Shown one piece after another: positions 7,138 to 15,162 of a stretch of 64,000 nt of DNA (position 1 is the first letter of the stretch; each line of letters begins with the position of its first letter). Made by a program: the position numbers and the translations under genes. The DNA is from Bog-756 sp052326605. Its GTDB lineage: Bacteria > Actinomycetota > Acidimicrobiia > Acidimicrobiales > RAAP-2. The notes under the pieces are model-generated. The model did not search any database and was not told where the DNA came from. It was given only the letters and a program-made list of their open reading frames with translations. The stretch lies in NCBI GenBank assembly GCA_052326605.1, contig JBKQMB010000001.1, forward strand, positions 1 to 64,000. Direction: 5' to 3'.

Positions 7138-9810
7138 ATGCTCCCCGCTCCCACGGAGGCACCACTTCCGAGCGAGCCGGAGGAACATCCCCTCACCACC
7201 ACGGAGTTCGAGCTGGGCGGCATGCACTGCAGTGCGTGCGCGACCCGTATCCAGAAGTCGCTCGGTCGCCTTCCGGCCGTCGCCAGCGCGTCGGTCAATC
7301 TCGCCACCACGCGCGCCTTCGTCTCCTACGATCCGGACCAGCTGAGCCCGGAGGACCTCTGCCGGGCCGTCGCCGATGTGGGTTACTCCGCCTCCCCTGT
7401 CGTCACCTCGCAGCCGAAGGAGCGTGACCGGGATCCGGACCACTGGGGCGTGCGTGTCCTGATCTCGTGGCCGCTCGCCATCGCGGCCCTCGTCGTGGCA
7501 CTGGCCGCCCCCGAATCGTCGACGGCAGGCTGGACCGTCCTGATCCTGGCCATCGCTGTCGAGTTGGCCGGCGGCTGGCCCTTCTTGCGCAACAGCGCCC
7601 GGCTGCTCCGGCACGGGGCGACCAACATGGACACCCTGATCGCACTGGGAACCCTGGCTGCCCTCGCCGTCAGCGCCGTGGAGGCGATCGCCCTCGGCGG
7701 CCACCACATCCATCTCGGGGGCAGCGGGGCATTCGCCGCCCGCCTGCACGGGGTGATGGCTCCGTTGATCGTGGCCATCCTCGTCACCGGCCGGGCCATC
7801 GAGGCCCGGGCACGGGAGCGTGCGGCACAGGCCATGCACTCGCTGCTGTCCCTGCGGCCGCCGACGGCGCGGGTCGTCACCGGCGCCGACGACGAAGGAG
7901 AGCTGGTGGCGCCCGAGAGCGTGCCGGTCGGGGCCCTGGTCCGGGTCAGGCCGGGGGAAGCCCTCCCTCTCGACGGCACCGTGGTGTCAGGGTGGTCACC
8001 GGTGGACGAGTCGATGCTGACCGGAGAGCCGCTTCCCGTCGACCGCGGGCCGGGCAGCGAGGTGACCGGGGGCACCCGAAACGGAGGTGGCGCGCTGACC
8101 GTGCGGGTGGGAGCGGTGGCCGCCGAGTCGGTGCTGGCCCGATTGCAGCGCCTGGTCGAGGATGCTCAGAGGGACAAGGCCCCGCTCCAACGGATCGCCG
8201 ACCGGATCAGCAGCGTCTTCGTGCCTGCCGTCCTGATCGGTGCGGCGGTGACGTTCGTGGTCTGGTGGTTGATCGCCGACGACCTGGGCAAAGCGGTGCT
8301 GAGCGGCCTGGCCGTCCTCCTGGTGGCCTGCCCGTGTGCGATGGGCCTGGCCGCACCGGTGGCCATGATGGTGGGGTGCGGCCGCGCCTCGGCGCTAGGG
8401 ATCTTCATTCGCAGCGGCGACGCCCTCGAGCGTCTGGCCAAGGTAGACAGCGTCGTCTTCGACAAGACCGGGACACTCACCGAACGCTACGCAGAGGTGA
8501 CCTTCGTGGCGGCGGTGGCCGGGATGACCGAGGACGAGGTGCTCTCGCTGGCTGCCGCAGTGGAGGCGGAGAGCGACCATCCCATCGCCCGGGCCATCGT
8601 GGCCTCTTGCCGACCCGAGTCGCGGGCATCCGACGTTCGGGCGATGTCGGGGGTGGGAATGACCGGGACGGTGGATGGTCACCGGCTGGAGGTCAGCCGC
8701 CTGGTTCCCGAACGGATCCCGCCCTCGCTCGACCGCGCCGTGTCGGCCCGATACGCCCGTGGCGAGACGGTGGTGGTGGTGACGCAGGACGATGAGGTGA
8801 TCGGGGCCATCGCCGTGACCACGCCGGTGCGAACCGAGGCGAAGCCGACGGTGACCCATCTCGAGGAGATGGGTCTGACCTCGGCCATCCTCAGCGGTGA
8901 CAGCGAACCGGCCGTACGCACCGTCGCGTCGGAGCTGGGGATCACCACCGCCCAGGGAGCGCTCAGCCCGGCCGGCAAGGTCGAGGCGCTGAAGAAGATG
9001 CGCGGCGAGTCCCACCGGGTGGTGATGGTGGGCGACGGGGTCAACGACGCGCCGGCCCTGGCCGCGGCCGACGTGGGTTGCGCCATCGGCAGCGGGTCGG
9101 AGGCGGCATTGGCCAACAGCGACGTGGCCCTGCTCGGCAACGACCTCGAGGGCGTGCCGGCGGCGATCGGCATGGCCGGTTCGACCTACTCGGTCATCGT
9201 GCAGAACTTCGGATGGGCCATGGGCTACAACGTCTCGGCCCTGCCGCTCGCTGCGTTCGGCCTGCTCGATCCGCTGGTGGCGGCCGTGGCCATGGGGCTG
9301 TCGAGTGTGATCGTGGTGCTGAACAGCCTCCGGCTCACACGGCTCGGCCGGTCCGGCCTGGCCGGCATCCGAACTCCCCGGTTCATGCACGGGCGACGCG
9401 GCGTGGCCGTTTCGGTGGCACTCCCGATCGTGCTGTTCGCCGGCCTCACCCTGGTCAGCCAGGCCGTGTCGCCCGCCAGGGGCCAGTCACTGCTGCCCAG
9501 CCTGCCCGCGCTGACCGTGGTGGCCCTGCCCGACGGTGGATCGGTCGAGACCTACTTCGAGCCGGGTGGCCCCGGTGTGAACCAGTTCCATCTCATCTTC
9601 AGTGGATCCCAGGAGGACGTGGCTTCCACGGCTCCGCTGGTGAAGGCGAGTTTCAACGACGGGCCGTTCCAGAGCCTCCGGCAGCTTCGGGTGAGCACCG
9701 GCCACTTCACCGACTTCGTGGTGCTGTCCCCCGGCCGGTGGCGCTTCCGGGTGGCCACCTCCTTCGGCAGTTCGACTGTCGGGTTCACCATCCACCGAAC
9801 GGTGCAGTGA
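7138..9810 (+). CDS. copA: copper-exporting P1B-type ATPase with extra C-terminal extracytoplasmic domain
   Basis: 890 residues; typical CopA proteins have about 750. One HMA domain (GMHCSAC, Cys31/Cys34), actuator TGEP, ion-binding CPC at 398-400, phosphorylation DKTGTLT (Asp442), SDHP, and hinge GDGVND (632-637) are all intact. The Cu(I)-specific residues of the last two membrane helices (GYN and MGLSS) are present, so Cu(I) export is expected. After the usual last helix the protein continues with an extra hydrophobic segment (about 755-777) and a beta-rich domain (about 797-890, starting LPDGGSVETYF and ending in GRWRFRVATSF). That domain resembles the YtkA/CopD-type sandwich. The extra helix would place it outside the membrane, where it could receive or sense exported copper; this is inferred. 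Confidence 0.92.
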   Translation: MLPAPTEAPLPSEPEEHPLTTTEFELGGMHCSACATRIQKSLGRLPAVASASVNLATTRAFVSYDPDQLSPEDLCRAVADVGYSASPVVTSQPKERDRDPDHWGVRVLISWPLAIAALVVALAAPESSTAGWTVLILAIAVELAGGWPFLRNSARLLRHGATNMDTLIALGTLAALAVSAVEAIALGGHHIHLGGSGAFAARLHGVMAPLIVAILVTGRAIEARARERAAQAMHSLLSLRPPTARVVTGADDEGELVAPESVPVGALVRVRPGEALPLDGTVVSGWSPVDESMLTGEPLPVDRGPGSEVTGGTRNGGGALTVRVGAVAAESVLARLQRLVEDAQRDKAPLQRIADRISSVFVPAVLIGAAVTFVVWWLIADDLGKAVLSGLAVLLVACPCAMGLAAPVAMMVGCGRASALGIFIRSGDALERLAKVDSVVFDKTGTLTERYAEVTFVAAVAGMTEDEVLSLAAAVEAESDHPIARAIVASCRPESRASDVRAMSGVGMTGTVDGHRLEVSRLVPERIPPSLDRAVSARYARGETVVVVTQDDEVIGAIAVTTPVRTEAKPTVTHLEEMGLTSAILSGDSEPAVRTVASELGITTAQGALSPAGKVEALKKMRGESHRVVMVGDGVNDAPALAAADVGCAIGSGSEAALANSDVALLGNDLEGVPAAIGMAGSTYSVIVQNFGWAMGYNVSALPLAAFGLLDPLVAAVAMGLSSVIVVLNSLRLTRLGRSGLAGIRTPRFMHGRRGVAVSVALPIVLFAGLTLVSQAVSPARGQSLLPSLPALTVVALPDGGSVETYFEPGGPGVNQFHLIFSGSQEDVASTAPLVKASFNDGPFQSLRQLRVSTGHFTDFVVLSPGRWRFRVATSFGSSTVGFTIHRTVQ

Positions 9811-9835
9811 GCGCCCGTCACCACTGGACACGCGT

Positions 9836-10606
9836 TCAGAGCATCAGGATCAACATGAAGCCCATCGTGACGCACATGGCGATGTGGCAGGAAGACTCGA
9901 GGCGGGGGGCGAGCCACGGTGCCACCTGGCCGCTCTCTCGGTGCTGGTCCTCCTGGTCCGACAGATCGGACCCGGCCACGCTGGGCACGCTGGGCACACC
10001 GGGCCCGCCTGGCGCCGGCGCGGTGCCACCAGCGGCAGCGGCAGAGCCAGCGGCGTAGGCGAGCTCGGGCCGGGGCCGGCCGGGCCCTCCCGGGGCGAAG
10101 CGCCCGATGCCGTCCAGCTCCCAGATCCCCGAGGCGAACAGCACCACGATGAACGCGAGGGGCAGGAGCACCAAGTCGGCCGTCGTGCCTCTGGCCGTAC
10201 CCATGGCCATGCCGCCGCCCGAACCGGTCGGCGGCGTGACGGCGGCCAGGTACATGTAGAGCATGGCCCCGGCCATCACCAGGTGGGTCACGTAGTGGGA
10301 CAGGTGGTGGACATGGTCGTCGTCGCGCCCCTCCACACCGTGCTCGGTGACGAACTGGTAGCACCGCCAGACGAACCATACGACCAGGAGGGAAAACCCG
10401 ACCTCCCACACCCCGTTCGGGATGGGGTCGATGGCCGGCACGAGCATGCCGGCCATGGCCGCCCCCATCAGGACGTGTGCCGCATCCACATCGACATGGG
10501 TCGGCCGAGACCACATGCGGGCAGCCACCAGGCGCCCGGTACTGTAGACCGCGACGACCACCATCACCGCAGCGAAGAGGTCGTTCAGCCAAGCAGGGCT
10601 GGTCAT
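9836..10606 (-). CDS. DUF5134-like polytopic membrane protein
   Basis: 256 residues with about six hydrophobic segments. The pattern of paired membrane helices with His-rich loops (HVLMGAAMAGML, DDDHVHHLSHYVTHLVMAGAMLYMYLA) resembles the actinobacterial DUF5134 family; the identification is by general pattern only. The His/Met-rich membrane face and the position beside copper genes suggest a role in metal handling, but no activity is known. A Gly/Ala/Pro-rich linker (about 175-215) precedes the last segment, which ends at the very C terminus. Its ATG follows the stop of the upstream gene after one base, so translation is probably coupled. Confidence 0.6.
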   Translation of the reverse strand: MTSPAWLNDLFAAVMVVVAVYSTGRLVAARMWSRPTHVDVDAAHVLMGAAMAGMLVPAIDPIPNGVWEVGFSLLVVWFVWRCYQFVTEHGVEGRDDDHVHHLSHYVTHLVMAGAMLYMYLAAVTPPTGSGGGMAMGTARGTTADLVLLPLAFIVVLFASGIWELDGIGRFAPGGPGRPRPELAYAAGSAAAAGGTAPAPGGPGVPSVPSVAGSDLSDQEDQHRESGQVAPWLAPRLESSCHIAMCVTMGFMLILML

Positions 10607-10607
10607 T

Positions 10608-11633
10608 TCACGCTCCTTCGAGGCTCGGCGCCGACTCGGCAGCCGTCGCAGGGTCCGCAGGATCGCCGCTCCGGGCGCGCCTCCAGTAGGCGGCAGCGAG
10701 GAGCATCAGGAGGGGACCGGAGTTCACGTCGGTGGCCCCGTTGGTGAAGAGCGCCCCGAAGTTCTCACCGACCACCCAGAACGCTCCTCCGAGCACGATG
10801 GCCAGGACCACCGTCACATTGGCGCAGGAGGGTGGGAGGTAGACGCCGATGGCCACGATGGCCAGCAAGATGGCCATCACCACCATGGCTGTCAGCCCTC
10901 TGTGATCGACCAGGCCGGCCGAATGGCGGTCGATCCACGCCACCCACGCTGGTTCGCCGGCGGCCTCACCATTGATCAGATCGTGCAGGCCCTGCGCCGA
11001 CCGATTGGCCCCGAGGAGGGCGAAGTACGAGAGCGATCCCCACAGGACCAGCCACAACCCCTTGGCGACGGGCTCGCCCACAGCCCGGGCGGCGATGAAA
11101 GGAGCCTTCCGGCCGGTTCGGTCGCTCGGCCAGAGGAGGACGGCCAACAGTGCGTAGATGATCACCGCTCCCGGGGCCCCGTTGACCGGGTTGGCGGCAC
11201 CGTTGAGGATGCCGCCGAGTCCTTCGCCGACCCACCACACCCCGACCGACCATGCCATGGAAGCGCCGAGTCCGACTTTCACCGTGGGCCGCCAGGCGAT
11301 GGCCAGAGCGATGGCGATCTGCACCAGGGCGAAGAAGGTGTCGGTCAACACCGCATGGTGCCCGATGGTCGTTCCCGACCAACTGATCGGTCGTGCGATG
11401 AGGGACGGATTGCCCTGGGACATACCGGAGATCATCTGCAGACCGAAGTTCTTGGTGAAGAAGAAGGACTGCAGCTGCAGGACGCCGTCGAGCAACCAGA
11501 TCGTGGCCAGCACCAGCTGCAGGGCCCGGCGACCGTCCGGTCGCGACCAGGCCCCTCCCCGTGTCACGCCTCCGGCCCCGGCCTGGGCGGAGAGCATGCC
11601 TGACACCCCGGTCACCGTCGCATCGGTGCTCAC
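10608..11633 (-). CDS. polytopic membrane protein, same family as the N-terminal half of the SCO1 fusions
   Basis: 341 residues from the GTG at 11633, chosen because AGGAGG lies eight bases upstream; a longer frame to 11672 lacks such a site. It has about eight membrane segments and the motif IWLLDGVLQLQ, followed by WWVGEGLGGIL and GAPGAVIIYALLAVLLWP. The same motifs occur in the N-terminal halves of the SCO1 fusion proteins at 21674-23596 and 45837-47687, so the three are homologous, this copy being without a SCO1 domain. The function is unknown; the company suggests copper delivery or oxidase assembly. It overlaps functionally with the DUF5134 gene just downstream. Confidence 0.7.
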   Translation of the reverse strand: MSTDATVTGVSGMLSAQAGAGGVTRGGAWSRPDGRRALQLVLATIWLLDGVLQLQSFFFTKNFGLQMISGMSQGNPSLIARPISWSGTTIGHHAVLTDTFFALVQIAIALAIAWRPTVKVGLGASMAWSVGVWWVGEGLGGILNGAANPVNGAPGAVIIYALLAVLLWPSDRTGRKAPFIAARAVGEPVAKGLWLVLWGSLSYFALLGANRSAQGLHDLINGEAAGEPAWVAWIDRHSAGLVDHRGLTAMVVMAILLAIVAIGVYLPPSCANVTVVLAIVLGGAFWVVGENFGALFTNGATDVNSGPLLMLLAAAYWRRARSGDPADPATAAESAPSLEGA

Positions 11634-11860
11634 CCGTGCTCCCTCCTTGATCGCCCATGCATCCCGCGGCAACCGCCGACTGCAGCGGTGGCCGGTTGCC
11701 TACTCTTCACCGTGCACCTCGGCAGGAACGAAGCATGCCGAATGCACCCGCAATGGTAGAGGGCAGCGGCTGCCCGCCGCCGGGTCCCGTCGAAAGGCGA
11801 GGTCGCTGCCCCGGGGCACCGGGTGATCGACCGGGAGACCACGGTGGCGGGCAGCCAAGG

Positions 11861-14272
11861 TCAGACGCCCACCGTGCGGGTGCCCGGGATGACCGGGATG
11901 ACCGGGATGCCCGGGGCCCGCCTGTCCTCCGGCCGAGCCACCGCTCCGGGATTCGAGAAGTGCCGGAGCCGTGCGCTGTTCCACACCACGAAGGCGGACG
12001 AGAACGCCATGGCGGCGCCGGCGATCAGGGGGTTGAGGAGCCCGCACGCCGCAAGTGGGATTGCCGCCACGTTGTAGGCGAACGCCCATGCCAGGTTGCC
12101 CCGGATCGTCTTCAGCGTCTGACGGGCCAGGGCGATGGCGGTGGCCACCACCCGGAGGTCGTCACGGACGATGATCAGGTCCGCGGCGTTGATGGCCACG
12201 TCGGTTCCCGATCCGACAGCCAGTCCGAGATCGGCACACACCAGCGCCGGACCGTCATTCACCCCGTCCCCGACCATGGCCACCGCATGACCCTCGCTCT
12301 GCAGGCGTCTGATCAGGGCGAACTTGTCCGCCGGCAACGCGCCGGCCACGACGTCACCGATTCCGATCGCCGCACCGACGGCGTGAGCGGTGGCCTCGTT
12401 GTCCCCGGTGAGCAGGATGCAGTGGAGCCCCAGCGCACGCAACTCCTGGACGGCGGCGGCCGCCGTGGGTCGCACCGTGTCGGCCACGGCCAGAGCGCCG
12501 ACGACCTCACCGTCGCGACCGACGAGCACCGCGGTGCGACCGAGCGCTTCCCATTCCGCGCATCGAGCAGCGAGCGAGCCCGGGATACCCGTCTCGTGAG
12601 GGCCGAGAAGATCCAATCTCCCGATGGACACTGCGTGGCCCTCGATGACTCCCCTGGCACCGAGCCCGGGAAGGGAGACGAACTCGTCGACCGGGGGCAA
12701 GTCGCCGATCTCCTGCAGCGCTGCAGCGGTGATCGCCCGGGCCAACAGGTGCTCGGAGGCCTGTTCCAACGCCCCCGCCCACCGTAGGAGTTCCGTCCGC
12801 GACACCCCGGGTGCTCCCTGGGCATCGGTGACGGCCATGTCTCCCAGGGTGACGGTTCCGGTCTTGTCGAGCACCACTGTGTCGACCTGTTGCGAAGCCT
12901 CCAGTGCCTGATACCCCTTGAAGAAGATCCCCAGGCTGGCACCTCGTCCCGTGGCGACCAGAAGGGCGGTGGGCGTCGCCAATCCGAGTGCGCACGGGCA
13001 GGCGATGATCAGGACGGAGAGGGCGGCGCTGAAGGCCTGCTCTGAGGAGCCGCCCGCTAACAACCATGCGAAAAGGGTGACCAGTGCGATGACGAGGACG
13101 GCAGGGACGAAGATGCCCGAGATCCGATCGGCGAGCCTCTGCACCGCCGCTTTCTCGTTTTGAGCATCCTCCACCAGTCGCAGCATCTGGGCCAGCTGGG
13201 TGTCGGCGCCCACCTTGGTCGCCCGAATCACCAACCGGCCTCCGACCGAGACCGTGCCGCCCACCACCCGGTCGCCGGGCCCCACATCGAGCGGCAGCGA
13301 CTCTCCGGTCATCAGGCTGCGGTCGATCGTGGACTGCCCGGCCAGAACCTCGCCATCGGTGGCAAGGGTCTCGCCCGGGCGGGCGACGAACCGGTCGCCC
13401 ACGGCGAGCTCACCCACGGGGATCCGATGCTCGCGACCCGTCGCATCGACCAGGGCCACGTCCTTGGCGCCCACTTCGGCGAGGGACCGCAGCGCATTTC
13501 CGGTCCGGCGTCGGGACCACGCTTCGAAGTACCGGCCGGCGAGGAGGAACGTGGTGACTCCTGCGGCAACGTCCAGGTAGATGGCTCCGCCCGTCTGGTG
13601 GAAGATCACAAAGAGCGCCGACCGGGGGGTGGTCGCCGTGTCCCGCCAGAACATCGCGTAGAGCGACCAGCAGGTCGCCGAAAGAATGCCCAACGAGACC
13701 AGGGTGTCCATGGTCGAGGATCCGTGCCGGGCGCCGCGGATGGCCGCACGGTAGAACGGCCATGCCGCCCAGGTCAACACGGGTGCGGCCACAACGATCA
13801 GCAGCCACTGCCAACCGGAGAAGCGCATTGCCGGAAAGAGCCAGAAGATGATCGACAGGTCGCAGAGGGGCATGAACAAGAGGGCGGAGACAAGGAGCCG
13901 CCTCCCCAGAAAGCGAACCCGTCGGTCGGCCTCAGCTGCATCGTCGGGCGGGGCGAGGTCGGAGACGGGCTCCGCCGAATACCCGGCCCCTTCGATCTCG
14001 TCGACCAACCTCTGCATCGAAGTATCGGGCGGCAGGATGACCCGGGCCCGCTCGGACGCGTAGTTGACTTTCGCCTCCACGCCCTCGATGCCGTTCAGGC
14101 GACGTTGGATCAGGGCGGCGCAGGCACCACAGGTCATGCCGCCGATGGCGAGGGAGACCTCGGTGTCGCCTGCTGGCGGGACGGCGGTGCGCTGGGTGGA
14201 GGAAGTGATGGCGGGGTCCGGATCTGTCGGGGGATTCTGTGCGCCGCTGGTACGCCGGTGGTGCGCCGGCAC
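11861..14272 (-). CDS. copA: second copper P1B-type ATPase
   Basis: 803 residues: a 35-residue polar N-terminal tail, one HMA domain (GMTCGAC, Cys48/Cys51), actuator TGES, CPC ion motif, DKTGTVT, and GDGVND. The last helices carry AYN and MAFSS, so Cu(I) or Ag(I) transport is expected. The nucleotide-binding motif normally read as SEHP is SEHL here, a change at a nearly invariant proline; the first copA keeps SDHP. The C terminus ends in a low-complexity PGIPVIPVIPG tail produced by tandem DNA triplet blocks. The start is a GTG with no strong ribosome binding site, so a slightly later start is possible. It follows the oxidase cluster in the same orientation and may supply copper for it. Confidence 0.9.
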   Translation of the reverse strand: MPAHHRRTSGAQNPPTDPDPAITSSTQRTAVPPAGDTEVSLAIGGMTCGACAALIQRRLNGIEGVEAKVNYASERARVILPPDTSMQRLVDEIEGAGYSAEPVSDLAPPDDAAEADRRVRFLGRRLLVSALLFMPLCDLSIIFWLFPAMRFSGWQWLLIVVAAPVLTWAAWPFYRAAIRGARHGSSTMDTLVSLGILSATCWSLYAMFWRDTATTPRSALFVIFHQTGGAIYLDVAAGVTTFLLAGRYFEAWSRRRTGNALRSLAEVGAKDVALVDATGREHRIPVGELAVGDRFVARPGETLATDGEVLAGQSTIDRSLMTGESLPLDVGPGDRVVGGTVSVGGRLVIRATKVGADTQLAQMLRLVEDAQNEKAAVQRLADRISGIFVPAVLVIALVTLFAWLLAGGSSEQAFSAALSVLIIACPCALGLATPTALLVATGRGASLGIFFKGYQALEASQQVDTVVLDKTGTVTLGDMAVTDAQGAPGVSRTELLRWAGALEQASEHLLARAITAAALQEIGDLPPVDEFVSLPGLGARGVIEGHAVSIGRLDLLGPHETGIPGSLAARCAEWEALGRTAVLVGRDGEVVGALAVADTVRPTAAAAVQELRALGLHCILLTGDNEATAHAVGAAIGIGDVVAGALPADKFALIRRLQSEGHAVAMVGDGVNDGPALVCADLGLAVGSGTDVAINAADLIIVRDDLRVVATAIALARQTLKTIRGNLAWAFAYNVAAIPLAACGLLNPLIAGAAMAFSSAFVVWNSARLRHFSNPGAVARPEDRRAPGIPVIPVIPGTRTVGV

Positions 14273-14413
14273 GTCAACGGCGGGGCTCAGTCGGACAGTC
14301 TACGGAGGGCCCTCCGAGGGGTCCACCCGTTGTGCCGTCCCCGCTTGTCCGTCGAGACCGACAGAGGCTCGGGCGCAGGACAGCCATGCCGAGGCCCCCA
14401 CGGCGCCTCGGGC

Positions 14414-14447
14414 GCCGCACGACGGGCCGCACGACGGGCCGCACGAC
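14414..14447. repeat. 12-bp tandem repeat GCCGCACGACGG
   Basis: Almost three copies of a 12-base unit lie in the 182-base gap between the COX3 stop and the start of the second copper ATPase. No stem-loop terminator is evident in the gap. Confidence 0.7.
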
Positions 14448-14454
14448 CCTCAAC

Positions 14455-15162
14455 CTAGGCGAAGAAGATACTGACCAGGGCCAGGATGCTCGCCGAGATG
14501 GCGATCCACGCCGCGAAGATCCGGATGACCCGTACCCGATACCACTTCCCGTCCTCATACCGGCCCATGCGCGCCCGGTTCCACAGTCCGAACCCGATGA
14601 ACGACAACAGGATGGCGTGGACCAGGGTCGACCCCATGAAGAACTCGTAGGTCGACGCATAGACGCCATCGATGGTGGTGAAGGGGAGCGCCTGGAACTG
14701 ATAGAACCCCAACGCGATGGCGGCCAGGAGGGCCACGAAGGCCAGGCCGGCCACACCTCCGATGACGCTGCGGCTGTCGCGATTGCGCGCCGATCGCTCA
14801 GCCGCCCAGATGAGCAGTGCGGCGACGATGATAAGGACCGCGACACCTACCGAATACCAGCCGTTCGCCTTCGGCACCGGCTGGGTGATCGGGTTGCCGA
14901 GACCGTCGGTACACGGATTGGCTTTGGAGCATGCGGTGCCTCGCCACAGGCCGTTGACGTTCAACGCCCGGAGGTAGAACCAGGTGAAGAGCTCCAGGAT
15001 GAGGAAGAGGGCGTCGCCGGCGATGAATATCCACAGCGCGAGGCGCTCCTTGTGGTCGCGCTGTTCGGCCGTCTCGTGGTGCCCGCCTGCGTTCTCGGCC
15101 TGGGATTCGTGGCCGGCGCCGTCGTCGTGGGAGCCGTCGTGCTCGACGGTGGTGATGGCCAT
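14455..15162 (-). CDS. ctaE: cytochrome c oxidase subunit III-like protein (cluster A)
   Basis: 235 residues with five predicted membrane segments after a His-rich soluble N terminus. Helices such as LWIFIAGDALFLILELFTWFY and the terminal YEFFMGSTLVHAILLSFIGFG follow the COX3 pattern, though the protein is diverged and shorter than the 7-helix form. It stabilises COX1 in the membrane. Its ATG shares one base with the COX1 stop (TGATG), so it is translationally coupled. An extracytoplasmic loop contains two Cys (ACSKANPC), probably a disulfide. Confidence 0.75.
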   Translation of the reverse strand: MAITTVEHDGSHDDGAGHESQAENAGGHHETAEQRDHKERLALWIFIAGDALFLILELFTWFYLRALNVNGLWRGTACSKANPCTDGLGNPITQPVPKANGWYSVGVAVLIIVAALLIWAAERSARNRDSRSVIGGVAGLAFVALLAAIALGFYQFQALPFTTIDGVYASTYEFFMGSTLVHAILLSFIGFGLWNRARMGRYEDGKWYRVRVIRIFAAWIAISASILALVSIFFA

